From assembly GCA_029338615.1 (NCBI GenBank), contig JAQYAS010000111.1, forward strand, positions 1 to 33,631: a DNA stretch of 33,631 nucleotides, in the 5' to 3' direction. The position numbers and the translations under genes are program-made. The notes beneath the pieces were generated by a model. It searched no databases. It had not been told where the DNA came from and was given only the letters and a program-made list of their open reading frames with translations. The stretch is from Clostridiales bacterium. Lineage in GTDB: Bacteria > Bacillota > Clostridia > Lachnospirales > Lachnospiraceae. Of this stretch, positions 24,310 to 32,960 are shown piece after piece; the first letter of the stretch is position 1; the number at the start of each line of letters is the position of its first letter.

Positions 24310-25809
24310 TCACATTTTGCTTCTCCCGGTCATAAGTGTAAGTCTGCCTATTTCCTCTGCAAGATCATCATCCGTATCATCGGATATCGTTCGCCACCTC
24401 CAGTTATTGCCAACTGTGGATGGTTTATTCATCCTTGAGCGGTTATCAAGCCCCAAATAATCCTGCATCGGTATAATACAGAGATCTGCAATACTTCTCA
24501 TAGCAAGCGTGATAAATGGGACATTGATCAGACGGTCCGGTGTATAATGAGCTGCCATATAATCCCGCGCCATATCTCTGGCTCTCTGATCTATACTGCT
24601 CCACCAGCCAATAAGTGTCTCATTGTCATGGGTTCCCGTATATACAACACAATTTCGTATATAATTATGTGGAAGATAGTCAGATGCCGCCCCAGTGTCT
24701 CTCACATCAAAGGCAAACTCCACAACCTTCATTCCCGGGAATCCGGAATCATGCACAAGTTTTCTGACCGAATCAGTCACAAAACCAAGGTCCTCAGCAA
24801 TGACATCTCTCTTACCCAGAGCTTTTTCTATATTCCTGAACAGATCCATCCCAGGCCCCTTTTCCCACTTGCCATTCGCAGCTGTTTCCTCACCATATGG
24901 AATGGCATAATATTCATCAAAGCCTCTGAAATGATCAATCCGGACTACATCATAAAGCTTATAGCTATGTCTCATTCTGGCTATCCACCAGCTGTAACCG
25001 GTCTGCCTGTTCAGCTCCCAGTCATATATTGGGTTTCCCCACAGCTGTCCGGTCTCCGAAAACCCATCAGGCGGACATCCGGCAACCTCGTATGGACGCC
25101 TGTCCTCATCCAGCCTGAAAAGCTCCGGGTGGGCCCATACATCTGCACTGTCCATCGCTACATAGATTGGGATATCTCCTATGATCCTTATATGGTTCTT
25201 GTTGGCATAGCTCTTTAGCGCATTCCACTGAGTATAAAACAAATACTGCATGTACTGCTGAAAATGTATCTCATCCGCAAGCGTAACCTGCATCTGCTGC
25301 ACTGCATCAGGCTGTCTGTTTCTTATATCCTGTGGCCACTCTGTCCACGGAATCCCACCATATGAATCCTTAATCGCCATGAACAATGAATAATCATATA
25401 TCCAATCGCTGTTCTCGTCCATGAATAAGGAAAACTCCATGCTGTCAGTCATTTTCCATCTTTCATAGGCTTTCCTGAGAAGACTGTATCTTCCATTATA
25501 TATTTTGCTGTAGTCAACGTATCTGTCATCCTCACCCCAGTCCAGCTCACTGCACTCACTGTCTGTGAGCAGTCTCTGATCCACTAGTGTATCAAGATCT
25601 ATAAAATATGGATTGCCCGCAAATGTCGAAAATGACTGATACGGCGAATCCCCATACCCGGTGGGACCCATGGGAAGTATCTGCCAGTAGCTCTGGTGTG
25701 CAGACCTAAGCCAGTCAACGAAACGATATGCCTCTTTTGAAAAGCTGCCAATTCCATACTTTGACGGGAGGCTTGATATAGCAAGCAGTATTCCTGCTGA
25801 TCTTTCCAT
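24310..25809 (-). CDS. malQ: 4-alpha-glucanotransferase (amylomaltase)
   Basis: The 499-residue protein matches GH77 amylomaltase over its full length: SSLPSKYGIGSF near the N-terminus, WQILPMGPTGYGDSPYQ at 42-58, nucleophile Asp292 in VRIDHFRGF, acid/base Glu339 in IAEDLG and the third carboxylate Asp395 in GTHDNET. It moves glucan segments between maltodextrins and releases glucose in the cytoplasm. AAAGGAG lies 9 nt before the ATG. It follows the permease genes by 82 nt, with a stem-loop between, and precedes the LacI regulator. Confidence 0.97.
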   Translation of the reverse strand: MERSAGILLAISSLPSKYGIGSFSKEAYRFVDWLRSAHQSYWQILPMGPTGYGDSPYQSFSTFAGNPYFIDLDTLVDQRLLTDSECSELDWGEDDRYVDYSKIYNGRYSLLRKAYERWKMTDSMEFSLFMDENSDWIYDYSLFMAIKDSYGGIPWTEWPQDIRNRQPDAVQQMQVTLADEIHFQQYMQYLFYTQWNALKSYANKNHIRIIGDIPIYVAMDSADVWAHPELFRLDEDRRPYEVAGCPPDGFSETGQLWGNPIYDWELNRQTGYSWWIARMRHSYKLYDVVRIDHFRGFDEYYAIPYGEETAANGKWEKGPGMDLFRNIEKALGKRDVIAEDLGFVTDSVRKLVHDSGFPGMKVVEFAFDVRDTGAASDYLPHNYIRNCVVYTGTHDNETLIGWWSSIDQRARDMARDYMAAHYTPDRLINVPFITLAMRSIADLCIIPMQDYLGLDNRSRMNKPSTVGNNWRWRTISDDTDDDLAEEIGRLTLMTGRSKM

Positions 25810-25835
25810 CTGAAATCTCTCCTTTTAACCAATTT

Positions 25836-25864
25836 CAGGCGGCTGCGAATCTCACAACCGCCTG
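25836..25864 (-). other. Intercistronic stem-loop between permease and malQ
   Basis: CAGGCGG (25836-25842) pairs with CCGCCTG (25858-25864) around a 15-nt loop. On the minus strand, the direction of transcription, no T tract follows and the malQ binding site comes next. The T run lies on the plus-strand side only. It is therefore more likely an mRNA stability or processing element than a terminator for these genes. Confidence 0.5.
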
Positions 25865-25891
25865 TTTTTTACATTTAATAATATTATATTA

Positions 25892-26785
25892 CTATCCCTT
25901 TACAGCACCAGCTGCAACACCCTTGATGATGTACTTCTGTGCACAGAGGTAGAATACAACAACCGGAATGATAGCCATAACAAGGCACGCCATGATTGCT
26001 CCCATATCTACTCTTCCGTAGCTGCCCTTCATATACTGGACAACTATAGATATCGTCTTGTATTTCTTGATGTCGAGTACCAGATATGGCAGAAGGAAAT
26101 CATTCCATATCCACATAGCCTCAAGTATTCCTACAGATATGTAAGTAGGTTTCATGATAGGGATAACAACCCTGAAAAATGTCTTGAGCGGCGTACATCC
26201 ATCTATCATCGCAGCCTCCTCGACCTCCAAAGGAATGGACTTGATAAATCCGCAGAACATGAATACTGCAAGACCTGTTCCAAATCCAAGATACACGATC
26301 ACGATTCCCCATGGAGTATTAAGGTGAAGTGCATCCGCAGTTCCAGCCAAAGTAAACATAACCATCTGGAAAGGTATTACCATAGAGAACACGCAGAGCA
26401 GATATATGATCTTTGTCGCTATATTCTTGACTCTGGTTATATACCAGGCTGTCATAGAGCAGAACAGCAGAATTGCCGCTACTGAGAGAACCGTTATCAC
26501 AACTGTCCAGCCCACTGCCTTAATGAAATCATACTGTGTTATAGCCGTTTTATAATTGTCCAAGCCTATGTAGCTGTGCTCATTTGGCAGTTCAAATGTC
26601 TCCAGACTGATAAACGTCTTGGCTTTCAGCGAGTTTATAATTACGATTATTATAGGTGAAACAAATATTATGGAAATAATGGTAAAGAATAAAGTAGCCA
26701 GAATTCCCTTCGCCGTTGGTTTTTCTTTCACTCTGTATACAGGCTTTTTATCCGCTGTATTTACTGTTTTCTGTATCTTCGCCAT
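25892..26785 (-). CDS. Maltodextrin-type ABC permease, MalG-like
   Basis: The 297-residue protein has about six membrane helices and the EAA loop EEAAMIDGCTPLKTFFRVVIP, which docks the ATPase, near residue 195, as in MalG-type carbohydrate permeases. AGGAGG precedes the ATG. The start overlaps the stop of the MalF-like gene by one base (TAATG), so the two are translated together. No ATPase gene lies in the cassette; such systems usually share an MsmX-type ATPase encoded elsewhere. The neighbour malQ points to maltose or maltodextrin as the substrate. Confidence 0.94.
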   Translation of the reverse strand: MAKIQKTVNTADKKPVYRVKEKPTAKGILATLFFTIISIIFVSPIIIVIINSLKAKTFISLETFELPNEHSYIGLDNYKTAITQYDFIKAVGWTVVITVLSVAAILLFCSMTAWYITRVKNIATKIIYLLCVFSMVIPFQMVMFTLAGTADALHLNTPWGIVIVYLGFGTGLAVFMFCGFIKSIPLEVEEAAMIDGCTPLKTFFRVVIPIMKPTYISVGILEAMWIWNDFLLPYLVLDIKKYKTISIVVQYMKGSYGRVDMGAIMACLVMAIIPVVVFYLCAQKYIIKGVAAGAVKG

Positions 26786-27627
26786 TACTGCTGCACCTCC
26801 TTTGATCTTGTAATCTTAAGCTGTATGAGTCCTATCGCTACTACCAGTATGAAGAATACGACTGCCTTGGCCTGACCTACTCCCTCATATCCTACTCTTC
26901 CATAAAACGTCTCATATATATTGAGCGCTAGCATCTCTGTCTTATGGAGTGGCTCGCCTCCTGTGAGTGCCAGGTTCTGGTCAAACAGTTTGAATGAGTT
27001 GGTTATTGTGAGGAATGTACATATAGTTATGGATGGCATCATGTTCGGGATCGTAACCCTGAAAAGTCTCTGTGTTCTATTTGCACCATCAATCATGGCT
27101 GCTTCCTGAATGTCTTCAGGAATTGCCTGAAGTCCTGCAATATAAACGATCATCATATATCCTATCTGCTGCCAGCACACCAGTATAACCAAGCCCCAGA
27201 AGCCGAGGACTTCATTGAGTTTCAGAGCTGTATCAAACTTTGAGAATATGGCATCAAATATAAGCTGCCATACATATCCAAGTACGATACCACCTATAAG
27301 ATTCGGCATAAAGAATACCGTTCTGAATATATTAGTTCCTTTGATCTTCTGTGTAAGTGCCAGTGCCACAAGAAATGCAAGAACATTTATAAGCACAAGT
27401 GTGACAATCGCAAATAATGTTGTAAACTTAAATGCATCCGGGAATGTTGAGTCCTTGAATGCGTCTATATAATTCTGAAATCCTACAAATTCAGCGTCCC
27501 TTATGGTCGTGAACTTACAGAAGGACAGATATATTCCTTCGGCAAATGGCACGATAAATCCTATAAGAAACGCAGCCATTGTCGGTATCAGAAACACCGG
27601 CCAATATCTTTTTATCGTTTTCTCCAT
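26785..27627 (-). CDS. Maltodextrin-type ABC permease, MalF-like
   Basis: The 280-residue protein has six probable membrane helices and an EAA loop (IQEAAMIDGANRTQRLFRVTIP) like MalF/UgpA-type permeases, but lacks the large outer loop of the E. coli MalF. The frame is open upstream to a TTG at 27675. The ATG at 27627 is chosen because the family begins with a short charged stretch before the first helix (MEKTIKRYWPVF). GGAGG lies 14 nt upstream, longer than usual, so a GTG at 27648 remains possible. It pairs with the MalG-like protein to form the channel. Confidence 0.9.
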   Translation of the reverse strand: MEKTIKRYWPVFLIPTMAAFLIGFIVPFAEGIYLSFCKFTTIRDAEFVGFQNYIDAFKDSTFPDAFKFTTLFAIVTLVLINVLAFLVALALTQKIKGTNIFRTVFFMPNLIGGIVLGYVWQLIFDAIFSKFDTALKLNEVLGFWGLVILVCWQQIGYMMIVYIAGLQAIPEDIQEAAMIDGANRTQRLFRVTIPNMMPSITICTFLTITNSFKLFDQNLALTGGEPLHKTEMLALNIYETFYGRVGYEGVGQAKAVVFFILVVAIGLIQLKITRSKEVQQ

Positions 27628-27791
27628 AATTTTTTTGGTAACCTCCACTCTGTTGCATATCAATTTTCTTTCCAATATCTTCTGAGTCTAAAAATGGATA
27701 TGTAGACATATTTGCATATGAATACATATCCATCTCTAGTCTGACACCTCTGGGTATGAGCTGCCTTTGCAAAGCTGTTAGCCTTCCTGGT

Positions 27792-27810
27792 GTCCTGCAT
27801 CTTGCAGGAC
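27792..27810 (-). other. Perfect stem-loop after the binding-protein gene
   Basis: GTCCTGCA (27792-27799) and TGCAGGAC (27803-27810) form an 8-bp stem with a 3-nt loop, about 84 nt downstream of the binding-protein stop and about 165 nt before the permease start. There is no T tract on the minus strand. It resembles the 3' stabilising hairpins that let binding-protein mRNA outlast the permease part. The rest of 27628-27893 shows no gene. Confidence 0.6.
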
Positions 27811-27893
27811 TTTATTCATATTTTAAGTTGGTTTTATTTTGTGATGTTTTTTTATTTTTGGGTTGTGTACTATTGTTTATTTGTTAATATGTT

Positions 27894-29231
27894 TTATTTT
27901 GACTTTGCTGCAGCAGCCTCTTTAGCCCATCCATCTACAAATGCGCTCTTTACAAGATCCCAGTTGGCATCTGTCTGATCTGCCGCATATGTTGTAAGTG
28001 CTGATCCAAGATCGTTCTTCCACTGCTCTGATGGCATTGTTGTGAAGTTCCAGCTTACAGGTGTCTTGCCCTCTGCTACATACTCATTTGCGATGTTTAC
28101 AAGAAGGTTTGTTGACTCAAGGTTCTTCTTGAATGGTGTTACAAATCCCATTCCATCGGCTCCTGATGGCATAGCGCCCTTTGAACCACAGATTGCCTTA
28201 AGTGCAGTGTCATTTGTAGCACACCACTCCATGAAGTCAAGAGTTGCCTGGATATCTTCCTCTGAAGCTTTAGCATTTACACACCAGTAATTCTCACTTC
28301 CTGTACAGAGTCCCTGATTCTCCTCACCATCTGCTCCTATATAGATAGGGAGCATTCCGAGGTTGTCATCGCCAATTGATGATACATCTGAGTATGCCCA
28401 TGTACCATTCTGATAAAATACTGCCTGTCCTGAAACAAACTCTGCAACCGCATCATCACCAGTCTTTGTGCTGAGCTGCTTTGGATCGGTTGTTGAGTTG
28501 TTGATGTACAGATCCCATACATTTTTGTAATTATCAAGATATGTACCCTTGATCGCATCTGTAGTATCGATTCCATCAGCCTTGTATTCATAGTAGATTG
28601 GAAGATTTGCAAGATGTGTCTTGAATCTCCAGTCTGATGAGCCATCCATTCCGGCTGATGTGAATGCTGAGAATCCTAATTTGTCTGACTTGGCTGTTAT
28701 ATCCTCTGCCACCTTCTTGAGGTCTGCAAATGAATTGATATCATCCTCTGTGTATCCAGCTTTGCTTAAAAGCTCTTTGTTGTAAATGATTCCGTATGAC
28801 TCTATAACATATCCGATTCCTGCGACCTTATCGCCATCCTTAAGTGCAAAGTCCTCAGATGTGAGTTCTTTATACACCTGTGATGATCCAAGATCATAAC
28901 AATAGTCCTTCCAGGAAGCAAGACCAACCGGTCCATTTACCTGGAACAGGGTAGGTGATTCTGACTTACCCATCTCACTCTTAAGAGTAGTCTCATACTG
29001 ACCAGCAGCTGCTGTAACTACCGTCACATCAACGCCAGTCTCTTCTGTGTACACCTTAGCAAGCTCCTGCCACTGTGTATCCTGCTCCGGCTTGAAGTTC
29101 AGATAATATACAGATCCCTTTGCATCTGCCTTCTTTCCTGCTCCATCTGAATCTCCTGAGCCACATCCTGTCAACATGGTACCTGCCATCATAAGTGACA
29201 ATCCAAGTGCCGCAATACCTTTCTTGTTCAT
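27894..29231 (-). CDS. Maltodextrin-type ABC substrate-binding lipoprotein
   Basis: The 445-residue protein begins with a lipoprotein signal peptide (MNKKGIAALGLSLMMAG, lipobox LTGC with Cys23) followed by a Gly/Ser/Asp-rich linker. The rest is a family 1 extracellular sugar-binding protein, with VYYLNFKPEQDTQWQELAKVY near the start and aromatic residues suited to stack on glucose rings. It catches maltodextrins outside the membrane for the two permeases. The ATG at 29231 has GGGAGG 8 nt upstream; the ATG at 29246 includes that site, so it is rejected. It is the first gene of the operon. Confidence 0.94.
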   Translation of the reverse strand: MNKKGIAALGLSLMMAGTMLTGCGSGDSDGAGKKADAKGSVYYLNFKPEQDTQWQELAKVYTEETGVDVTVVTAAAGQYETTLKSEMGKSESPTLFQVNGPVGLASWKDYCYDLGSSQVYKELTSEDFALKDGDKVAGIGYVIESYGIIYNKELLSKAGYTEDDINSFADLKKVAEDITAKSDKLGFSAFTSAGMDGSSDWRFKTHLANLPIYYEYKADGIDTTDAIKGTYLDNYKNVWDLYINNSTTDPKQLSTKTGDDAVAEFVSGQAVFYQNGTWAYSDVSSIGDDNLGMLPIYIGADGEENQGLCTGSENYWCVNAKASEEDIQATLDFMEWCATNDTALKAICGSKGAMPSGADGMGFVTPFKKNLESTNLLVNIANEYVAEGKTPVSWNFTTMPSEQWKNDLGSALTTYAADQTDANWDLVKSAFVDGWAKEAAAAKSK

Positions 29232-29311
29232 ATTTGTTCCTCCCATAAAATAATAAAAATTTTTCCTTCAGTCATCTCTTATACGAGCTGCTTAATGGTT
29301 ACTTCGTTTTT

Positions 29312-29338
29312 TCGGAAACGTTTTTGGAACCGTTTCCA
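29312..29338 (-). promoter_or_regulatory. LacI/CcpA-type operators before the sugar operon
   Basis: TTGGAACCGTTTCCA (29324-29338) fits the cre consensus WTGNAANCGNWNNCW at every position and is a near-perfect dyad around CG. A second, weaker GGAAACGTTTTTGG (29314-29327) overlaps it. They lie just downstream of the promoter, so a bound LacI-type repressor or CcpA would block elongation. Confidence 0.75.
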
Positions 29339-29351
29339 TTTGATATATCTT

Positions 29352-29380
29352 ATATTAGTTGTTTATGTACAAAAAGTCAA
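29352..29380 (-). promoter_or_regulatory. Promoter of the maltodextrin operon
   Basis: Minus strand: -35 TTGACT (29375-29380), 17-nt spacer and -10 TAATAT (29352-29357). The operators at 29312-29338 begin 14 nt downstream of the -10. The remaining part of 29247-29522 is AT-rich and holds the divergent start region of the cupin gene. Confidence 0.55.
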
Positions 29381-29522
29381 TACTAATTTCAATTTTTTTA
29401 TCACTTTTTGCATTTTTTCACATAGCTCACAATCCAGGTTACATAAAAATGTATAATTTTTGTCATATTCTAACCTTTTTGAATACTATAAATAGAACTA
29501 TTAAATCTGAAAGGACTATCCT

Positions 29523-29957
29523 ATGAAATGCAACAACAATTGTTCTCCGAACAGACCTGACTGTCATGACAACATATGCACTATAGATCTCCGGGAGAAA
29601 GCGTTACAGAACCACAATTACCGTGAAACCGTGTGGACCGGCTGTTTCATGCAGATGACCGTCATGTGTATATCTGCCTGCTCAGATGTAGGTTTGGAAA
29701 TCCATGATAATACCGATCAGATCATCAGGATCGAACAGGGACAGTGTTCAGTCAGGATGGGCTGCTGCCCAAACGAACTGTGCTTCCGTCAGAATCTTTG
29801 TGCAGGAGAATGCGTCTGTATACCAGCGGGCACATGGCACAACATCATCAACATTGGCAATAATCCACTGAAGCTCTCATCCATCTATGCCCCACCACAT
29901 CATCCCAGGGAAGAGACACAGACCACCAAAGCCATGGCTATGGGAATGGATTGCTGA
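29523..29957 (+). CDS. Cys-rich cupin-domain protein
   Basis: The 144-residue protein has a single cupin barrel: EIHDNTDQIIRIEQGQ is the first metal-binding segment and CIPAGTWHNIINIG the second, with His and Gln/Asp residues in the usual places. The first 20 residues hold four Cys (3, 7, 14, 19) and more Cys occur within the barrel (CFMQMTVMC, MGCCPNELC). It belongs to a cupin group common in gut clostridia, often annotated as mannose-6-phosphate isomerase-like, but without the catalytic part of that enzyme. AAAGGA lies 7 nt before the ATG. It stands alone, divergent from the sugar operon. Its function is unknown; the Cys content suggests metal binding. Confidence 0.88.
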   Translation: MKCNNNCSPNRPDCHDNICTIDLREKALQNHNYRETVWTGCFMQMTVMCISACSDVGLEIHDNTDQIIRIEQGQCSVRMGCCPNELCFRQNLCAGECVCIPAGTWHNIINIGNNPLKLSSIYAPPHHPREETQTTKAMAMGMDC

Positions 29958-30008
29958 TATGTTTTCCTGCGACATGAAGTAGATGCCACTATAGAATCAA
30001 TTAAAAAA

Positions 30009-30060
30009 GACACCAAATGCTGCCTGCCCGTCTGACATTGGGCAAGCGGCATTTAGTGTC
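30009..30060. terminator. Large bidirectional terminator hairpin
   Basis: GACAC..AAATGC.GC.TGCCC (30009-30029) pairs with GGGCA.GC.GCATTT.GTGTC (30040-30060) with three mismatches. A-runs precede and T-runs follow it. It lies between the cupin stop at 29957 and the kinase stop at 30125, which converge. Confidence 0.85.
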
Positions 30061-30124
30061 TTTGCTATTTCTGTATTAATTTTTCATACACATGCCATAA
30101 TACATTGCCATGACCAAGTTATTT

Positions 30125-31039
30125 TTAATCTCGGTCAGTCGACATAGATATATTTATAGTAAATACCTCGCCGGCAACCTCCGCGCTCACCTCATGTCCC
30201 AGCTTGTCTGCAAGGCACCTTACTATGTAAAGTCCCAGCCCTACGCCCTCCTTCTGTCTGGACTTTCCACGGCAGAACGCATCGAATATCATATCCACAT
30301 CTATCTCATTGTCCGAGTCTATGTCATTTTCAAAGATGACTTTAACCCGGTCGTCCTCACATACCAGCCTCACAGATATCCGGCTCTTGGCATACTTTCG
30401 CGCATTCGAGAAGAAGTTTGCAAATATCCGGCTGAGCATGGTCTCATCGCTCCGCACAAGGACCGGCTGCTCCGGTATGTCAAATGTGACATTTACCCCA
30501 GACTCCTTCACCCAGTCATACTGCTCAAATGCCTGGGATGTCAGAAGTGCCGCCACATCCACGTCTGCGGTCTCTATCTCGTCATCCTTCGCCTCAGCTG
30601 ACGACACCTCAAAGAATGCATCGGAAAGCACACGGAGATAATCTGTCTTTGCAAGGGCAATGTCAAGATATTCCTGATCTTTTCCCGTGATATGCCCGCC
30701 CTTTTTCATGAGCTGCATATACCCCTTTGCCGCCGTGAGCGGTGTCCTGAAGTCGTGGGATATTCCGGCTATGACACTTTTCAGCCTTGCCCTGTCCTTC
30801 TCCACCGCCAGATTTTTCTGTTTTATCTGATCCGAATAATCATTTAACGCATTTGCAAGCCGCAGGATATCCCCGTCGAAATACTCCACATGTATATCCT
30901 GATCCACACCGCCGTCAAGGCGTGCCTTAAGCTTATCCGCAAATATCCGCATCTGCCTCTTGTACTGTATCACCCGTATAAAAAGGACTGCCGCTATAAC
31001 AAGCAACAGTCCGATCACAATCTTATAATAGATATCCAT
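30125..31039 (-). CDS. Sensor histidine kinase of an ABC-transporter cluster
   Basis: The 304-residue protein has a single N-terminal membrane helix (8-24) and almost no outer domain, then the H-box GISHDFRTPLTAAKGYMQ with His95 and the ATPase boxes NFFSNARKYAKS and GVGLGLYIVRCLADKLG. Kinases of this small kind, encoded next to BcrAB/LanFEG-like transporters, usually control them in response to peptide antibiotics. It is the last gene after the response regulator remnant and the ABC genes; 57 nt separate it from the permease. Its likely partner regulator is truncated, so its signal may now go nowhere unless another regulator accepts it. Confidence 0.93.
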   Translation of the reverse strand: MDIYYKIVIGLLLVIAAVLFIRVIQYKRQMRIFADKLKARLDGGVDQDIHVEYFDGDILRLANALNDYSDQIKQKNLAVEKDRARLKSVIAGISHDFRTPLTAAKGYMQLMKKGGHITGKDQEYLDIALAKTDYLRVLSDAFFEVSSAEAKDDEIETADVDVAALLTSQAFEQYDWVKESGVNVTFDIPEQPVLVRSDETMLSRIFANFFSNARKYAKSRISVRLVCEDDRVKVIFENDIDSDNEIDVDMIFDAFCRGKSRQKEGVGLGLYIVRCLADKLGHEVSAEVAGEVFTINISMSTDRD

Positions 31040-31096
31040 ACCCTATCTGCCCCTATCTGTCAGCCCCACTTTTCCATCGTCATGTGCTGTACGTCA

Positions 31097-31831
31097 TCAG
31101 TTAAACCACTTTTTTTCATAGCTATTATAGGATAACACATACCAGATTAGTATTTCAACAACTCCTGCCACCACACAGATTATTACATCCTGAGATGCTA
31201 TATCCGGAAGACCTGAACAGGTCAGGCCGCCTCCCACAAGACAGTAAGTTGCCTTTGAGACGGTGCCACCGCCCTCAGTTGCCATGTCTATCATCAGGAT
31301 GCCAAATGCCTCTAGTATCAGGAATCTGAGAAACACAACAAACATTCCTAAGGCAGATTTGAAGGTTGTCATGATGAGCACTGAACAGCTGAGCACTCTG
31401 ATACATATCACCGTAACGATCAATATCCTGAGTGTGATATGCTCCGTATTCCCATAACCGTTCTTCTCACCAAAATATAATATAGGAGAAATCATCAACG
31501 CAATACTGATGACCGACATGAGCGGCACAACCGTAAACAACTTGGAGAGCAGCAGTTCTGACGTCCTGTTGCCCGCCATCACTTCATAACAGAGCACCTT
31601 ATTCTCATATGATGCCACGTACATGCCTGCGATGATCAATGGAAGATATGTCATAAGCAGAATGTCCTTCTCTATGAACATTCCAAATGCCTCTACTCCT
31701 GAGCTTGCACTGCCAAAGCCGACATCCATGTATCCCAGATAAATCATAAATACACATAATACAACTGCCCACACTGACAAATGATAGGTTTTCCTCATGC
31801 GGTACCATTCCGCTCTCATAAGTCTGTTCAT
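31097..31831 (-). CDS. ABC-2 type permease, lantibiotic/bacitracin-resistance type
   Basis: The 244-residue protein has six probable membrane helices (near 18-36, 58-76, 96-118, 130-148, 158-178, 216-236) and begins MNRLMRAEWYRMRKTYHLS, a start typical of LanE/LanG/BcrB permeases. It starts 1 nt after the ATPase stop, so the two are translated together. They probably form an exporter or flippase that removes a peptide or wall-active antibiotic. Only one permease gene is seen, which fits a homodimer as in BcrAB. Confidence 0.85.
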   Translation of the reverse strand: MNRLMRAEWYRMRKTYHLSVWAVVLCVFMIYLGYMDVGFGSASSGVEAFGMFIEKDILLMTYLPLIIAGMYVASYENKVLCYEVMAGNRTSELLLSKLFTVVPLMSVISIALMISPILYFGEKNGYGNTEHITLRILIVTVICIRVLSCSVLIMTTFKSALGMFVVFLRFLILEAFGILMIDMATEGGGTVSKATYCLVGGGLTCSGLPDIASQDVIICVVAGVVEILIWYVLSYNSYEKKWFN

Positions 31832-31832
31832 G

Positions 31833-32798
31833 CTATCTACCTGCCTTTCTGAGCATCTTGCCTACAAAGCTCTTTGGAGCATTACTCTCATCACCGGATG
31901 ATGATACCCTGGCCAGGAAATACTCCTCCAGATTCTCCCCCTGTACATGAAACTTGAGTATAGTAAGTCCCGATGCCGTTATCGCTCTTGACACGGTCTT
32001 AAGTTCTGACAGCATATCATAGATACGGATATCTCCGTTTTCCATCACTTTGTAACCTGATATTCCGAGATCCTGCTCGATGACCGTCACAAGTCTTTCC
32101 GTGTCATCCGTCACCACCTCTATGTAACTCCTACAATTCTCATCCAGTTCTTCCTTGGAAATGCATTCCACAAGAACACCCTTGTCAATGATGGCAAAAT
32201 CCGTACAAAGCTCTGATAGTTCGGCGAGCAAATGGCTTGAGATGAGTATTGTTATCCCTCTCTCTTCCTTCAGTCTCTTAAGAAGATTCCGGATCTCCAC
32301 GATTCCCTCCGGGTCAAGTCCGTTCACAGGCTCATCGAGTATCATGAATTCCGGATCAGGCAGCAGTGCCATGCCTATTCCAAGTCTCTGCTTCATTCCA
32401 AGTGAGAAATGCTTCACCAGCTTCTTCCCGGTATTTGCCAGCCCCACAAGTTCAAGTATCTTATCTATCTTCGATGAATCCGCCACTCCCCTGAGCCGGC
32501 TTATGTACTCCATATTCTCCCTGGCGGTAAAACTCTTATCCAGATACGGTGCCTCGATCATAAAACTCGTTCTCTCCCTGTTCGCATCCAGATCCTTGCC
32601 TGAGCCAAACAGCTCTATCTCACCCTCAGCAGGATCTGTAAGTCCCGCTATCATCTTCATTATGGTGGTCTTGCCCGCTCCATTTGGTCCTATCAGACCA
32701 TATATGTGTCCCTTTTCAACATCCAGCGAAAAATTGTCCACAACTCTTTTATTGCCGTACACTTTGGTCAGTCCCTTAAGGCTTATCACACTCGCCAT
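31833..32798 (-). CDS. ABC transporter ATP-binding protein, BcrA/LanF type
   Basis: The 321-residue protein has Walker A GPNGAGKT at 37-44, the signature FSLGMKQRLGIGMALL at 131-146 (LGMKQ replacing LSGGQ, usual for BcrA/LanF types), Walker B FMILDEP and ILISSHLLAEL. The C-terminal region after residue 215 is the usual extra domain. GGGAG precedes the ATG. It powers the permease encoded 1 nt downstream. Upstream lies a 162-nt leader with an inverted repeat and then the response regulator remnant. Confidence 0.95.
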   Translation of the reverse strand: MASVISLKGLTKVYGNKRVVDNFSLDVEKGHIYGLIGPNGAGKTTIMKMIAGLTDPAEGEIELFGSGKDLDANRERTSFMIEAPYLDKSFTARENMEYISRLRGVADSSKIDKILELVGLANTGKKLVKHFSLGMKQRLGIGMALLPDPEFMILDEPVNGLDPEGIVEIRNLLKRLKEERGITILISSHLLAELSELCTDFAIIDKGVLVECISKEELDENCRSYIEVVTDDTERLVTVIEQDLGISGYKVMENGDIRIYDMLSELKTVSRAITASGLTILKFHVQGENLEEYFLARVSSSGDESNAPKSFVGKMLRKAGR

Positions 32799-32828
32799 AT
32801 ACTGCTCCCTTCCCCGATTTACACATCT

Positions 32829-32879
32829 GATGATCGCGCCATGTAAATCATATCCTGCTCTTTTGATCTCGCGATCATC
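32829..32879 (-). promoter_or_regulatory. Inverted repeat in the leader of the ABC genes
   Basis: GATGATCGCG (32829-32838) and CGCGATCATC (32870-32879) are perfect inverted repeats with a 31-nt spacer in the 162-nt gap between the response regulator stop and the ATPase start. There is no T run after it. It could be an operator pair or a leader hairpin. Confidence 0.5.
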
Positions 32880-32960
32880 TGCACTGTCTCTTCACGTTTT
32901 ATATATTACTTTCTATGCATAAAGAAATGGTAAATTCAAATGTAAAGAAAAGGTTAAGAA

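Noticed and set aside
25836..25864. Calling the hairpin before malQ a terminator
   Set aside because: The T run is on the plus-strand side, while the genes on both sides are transcribed on the minus strand.
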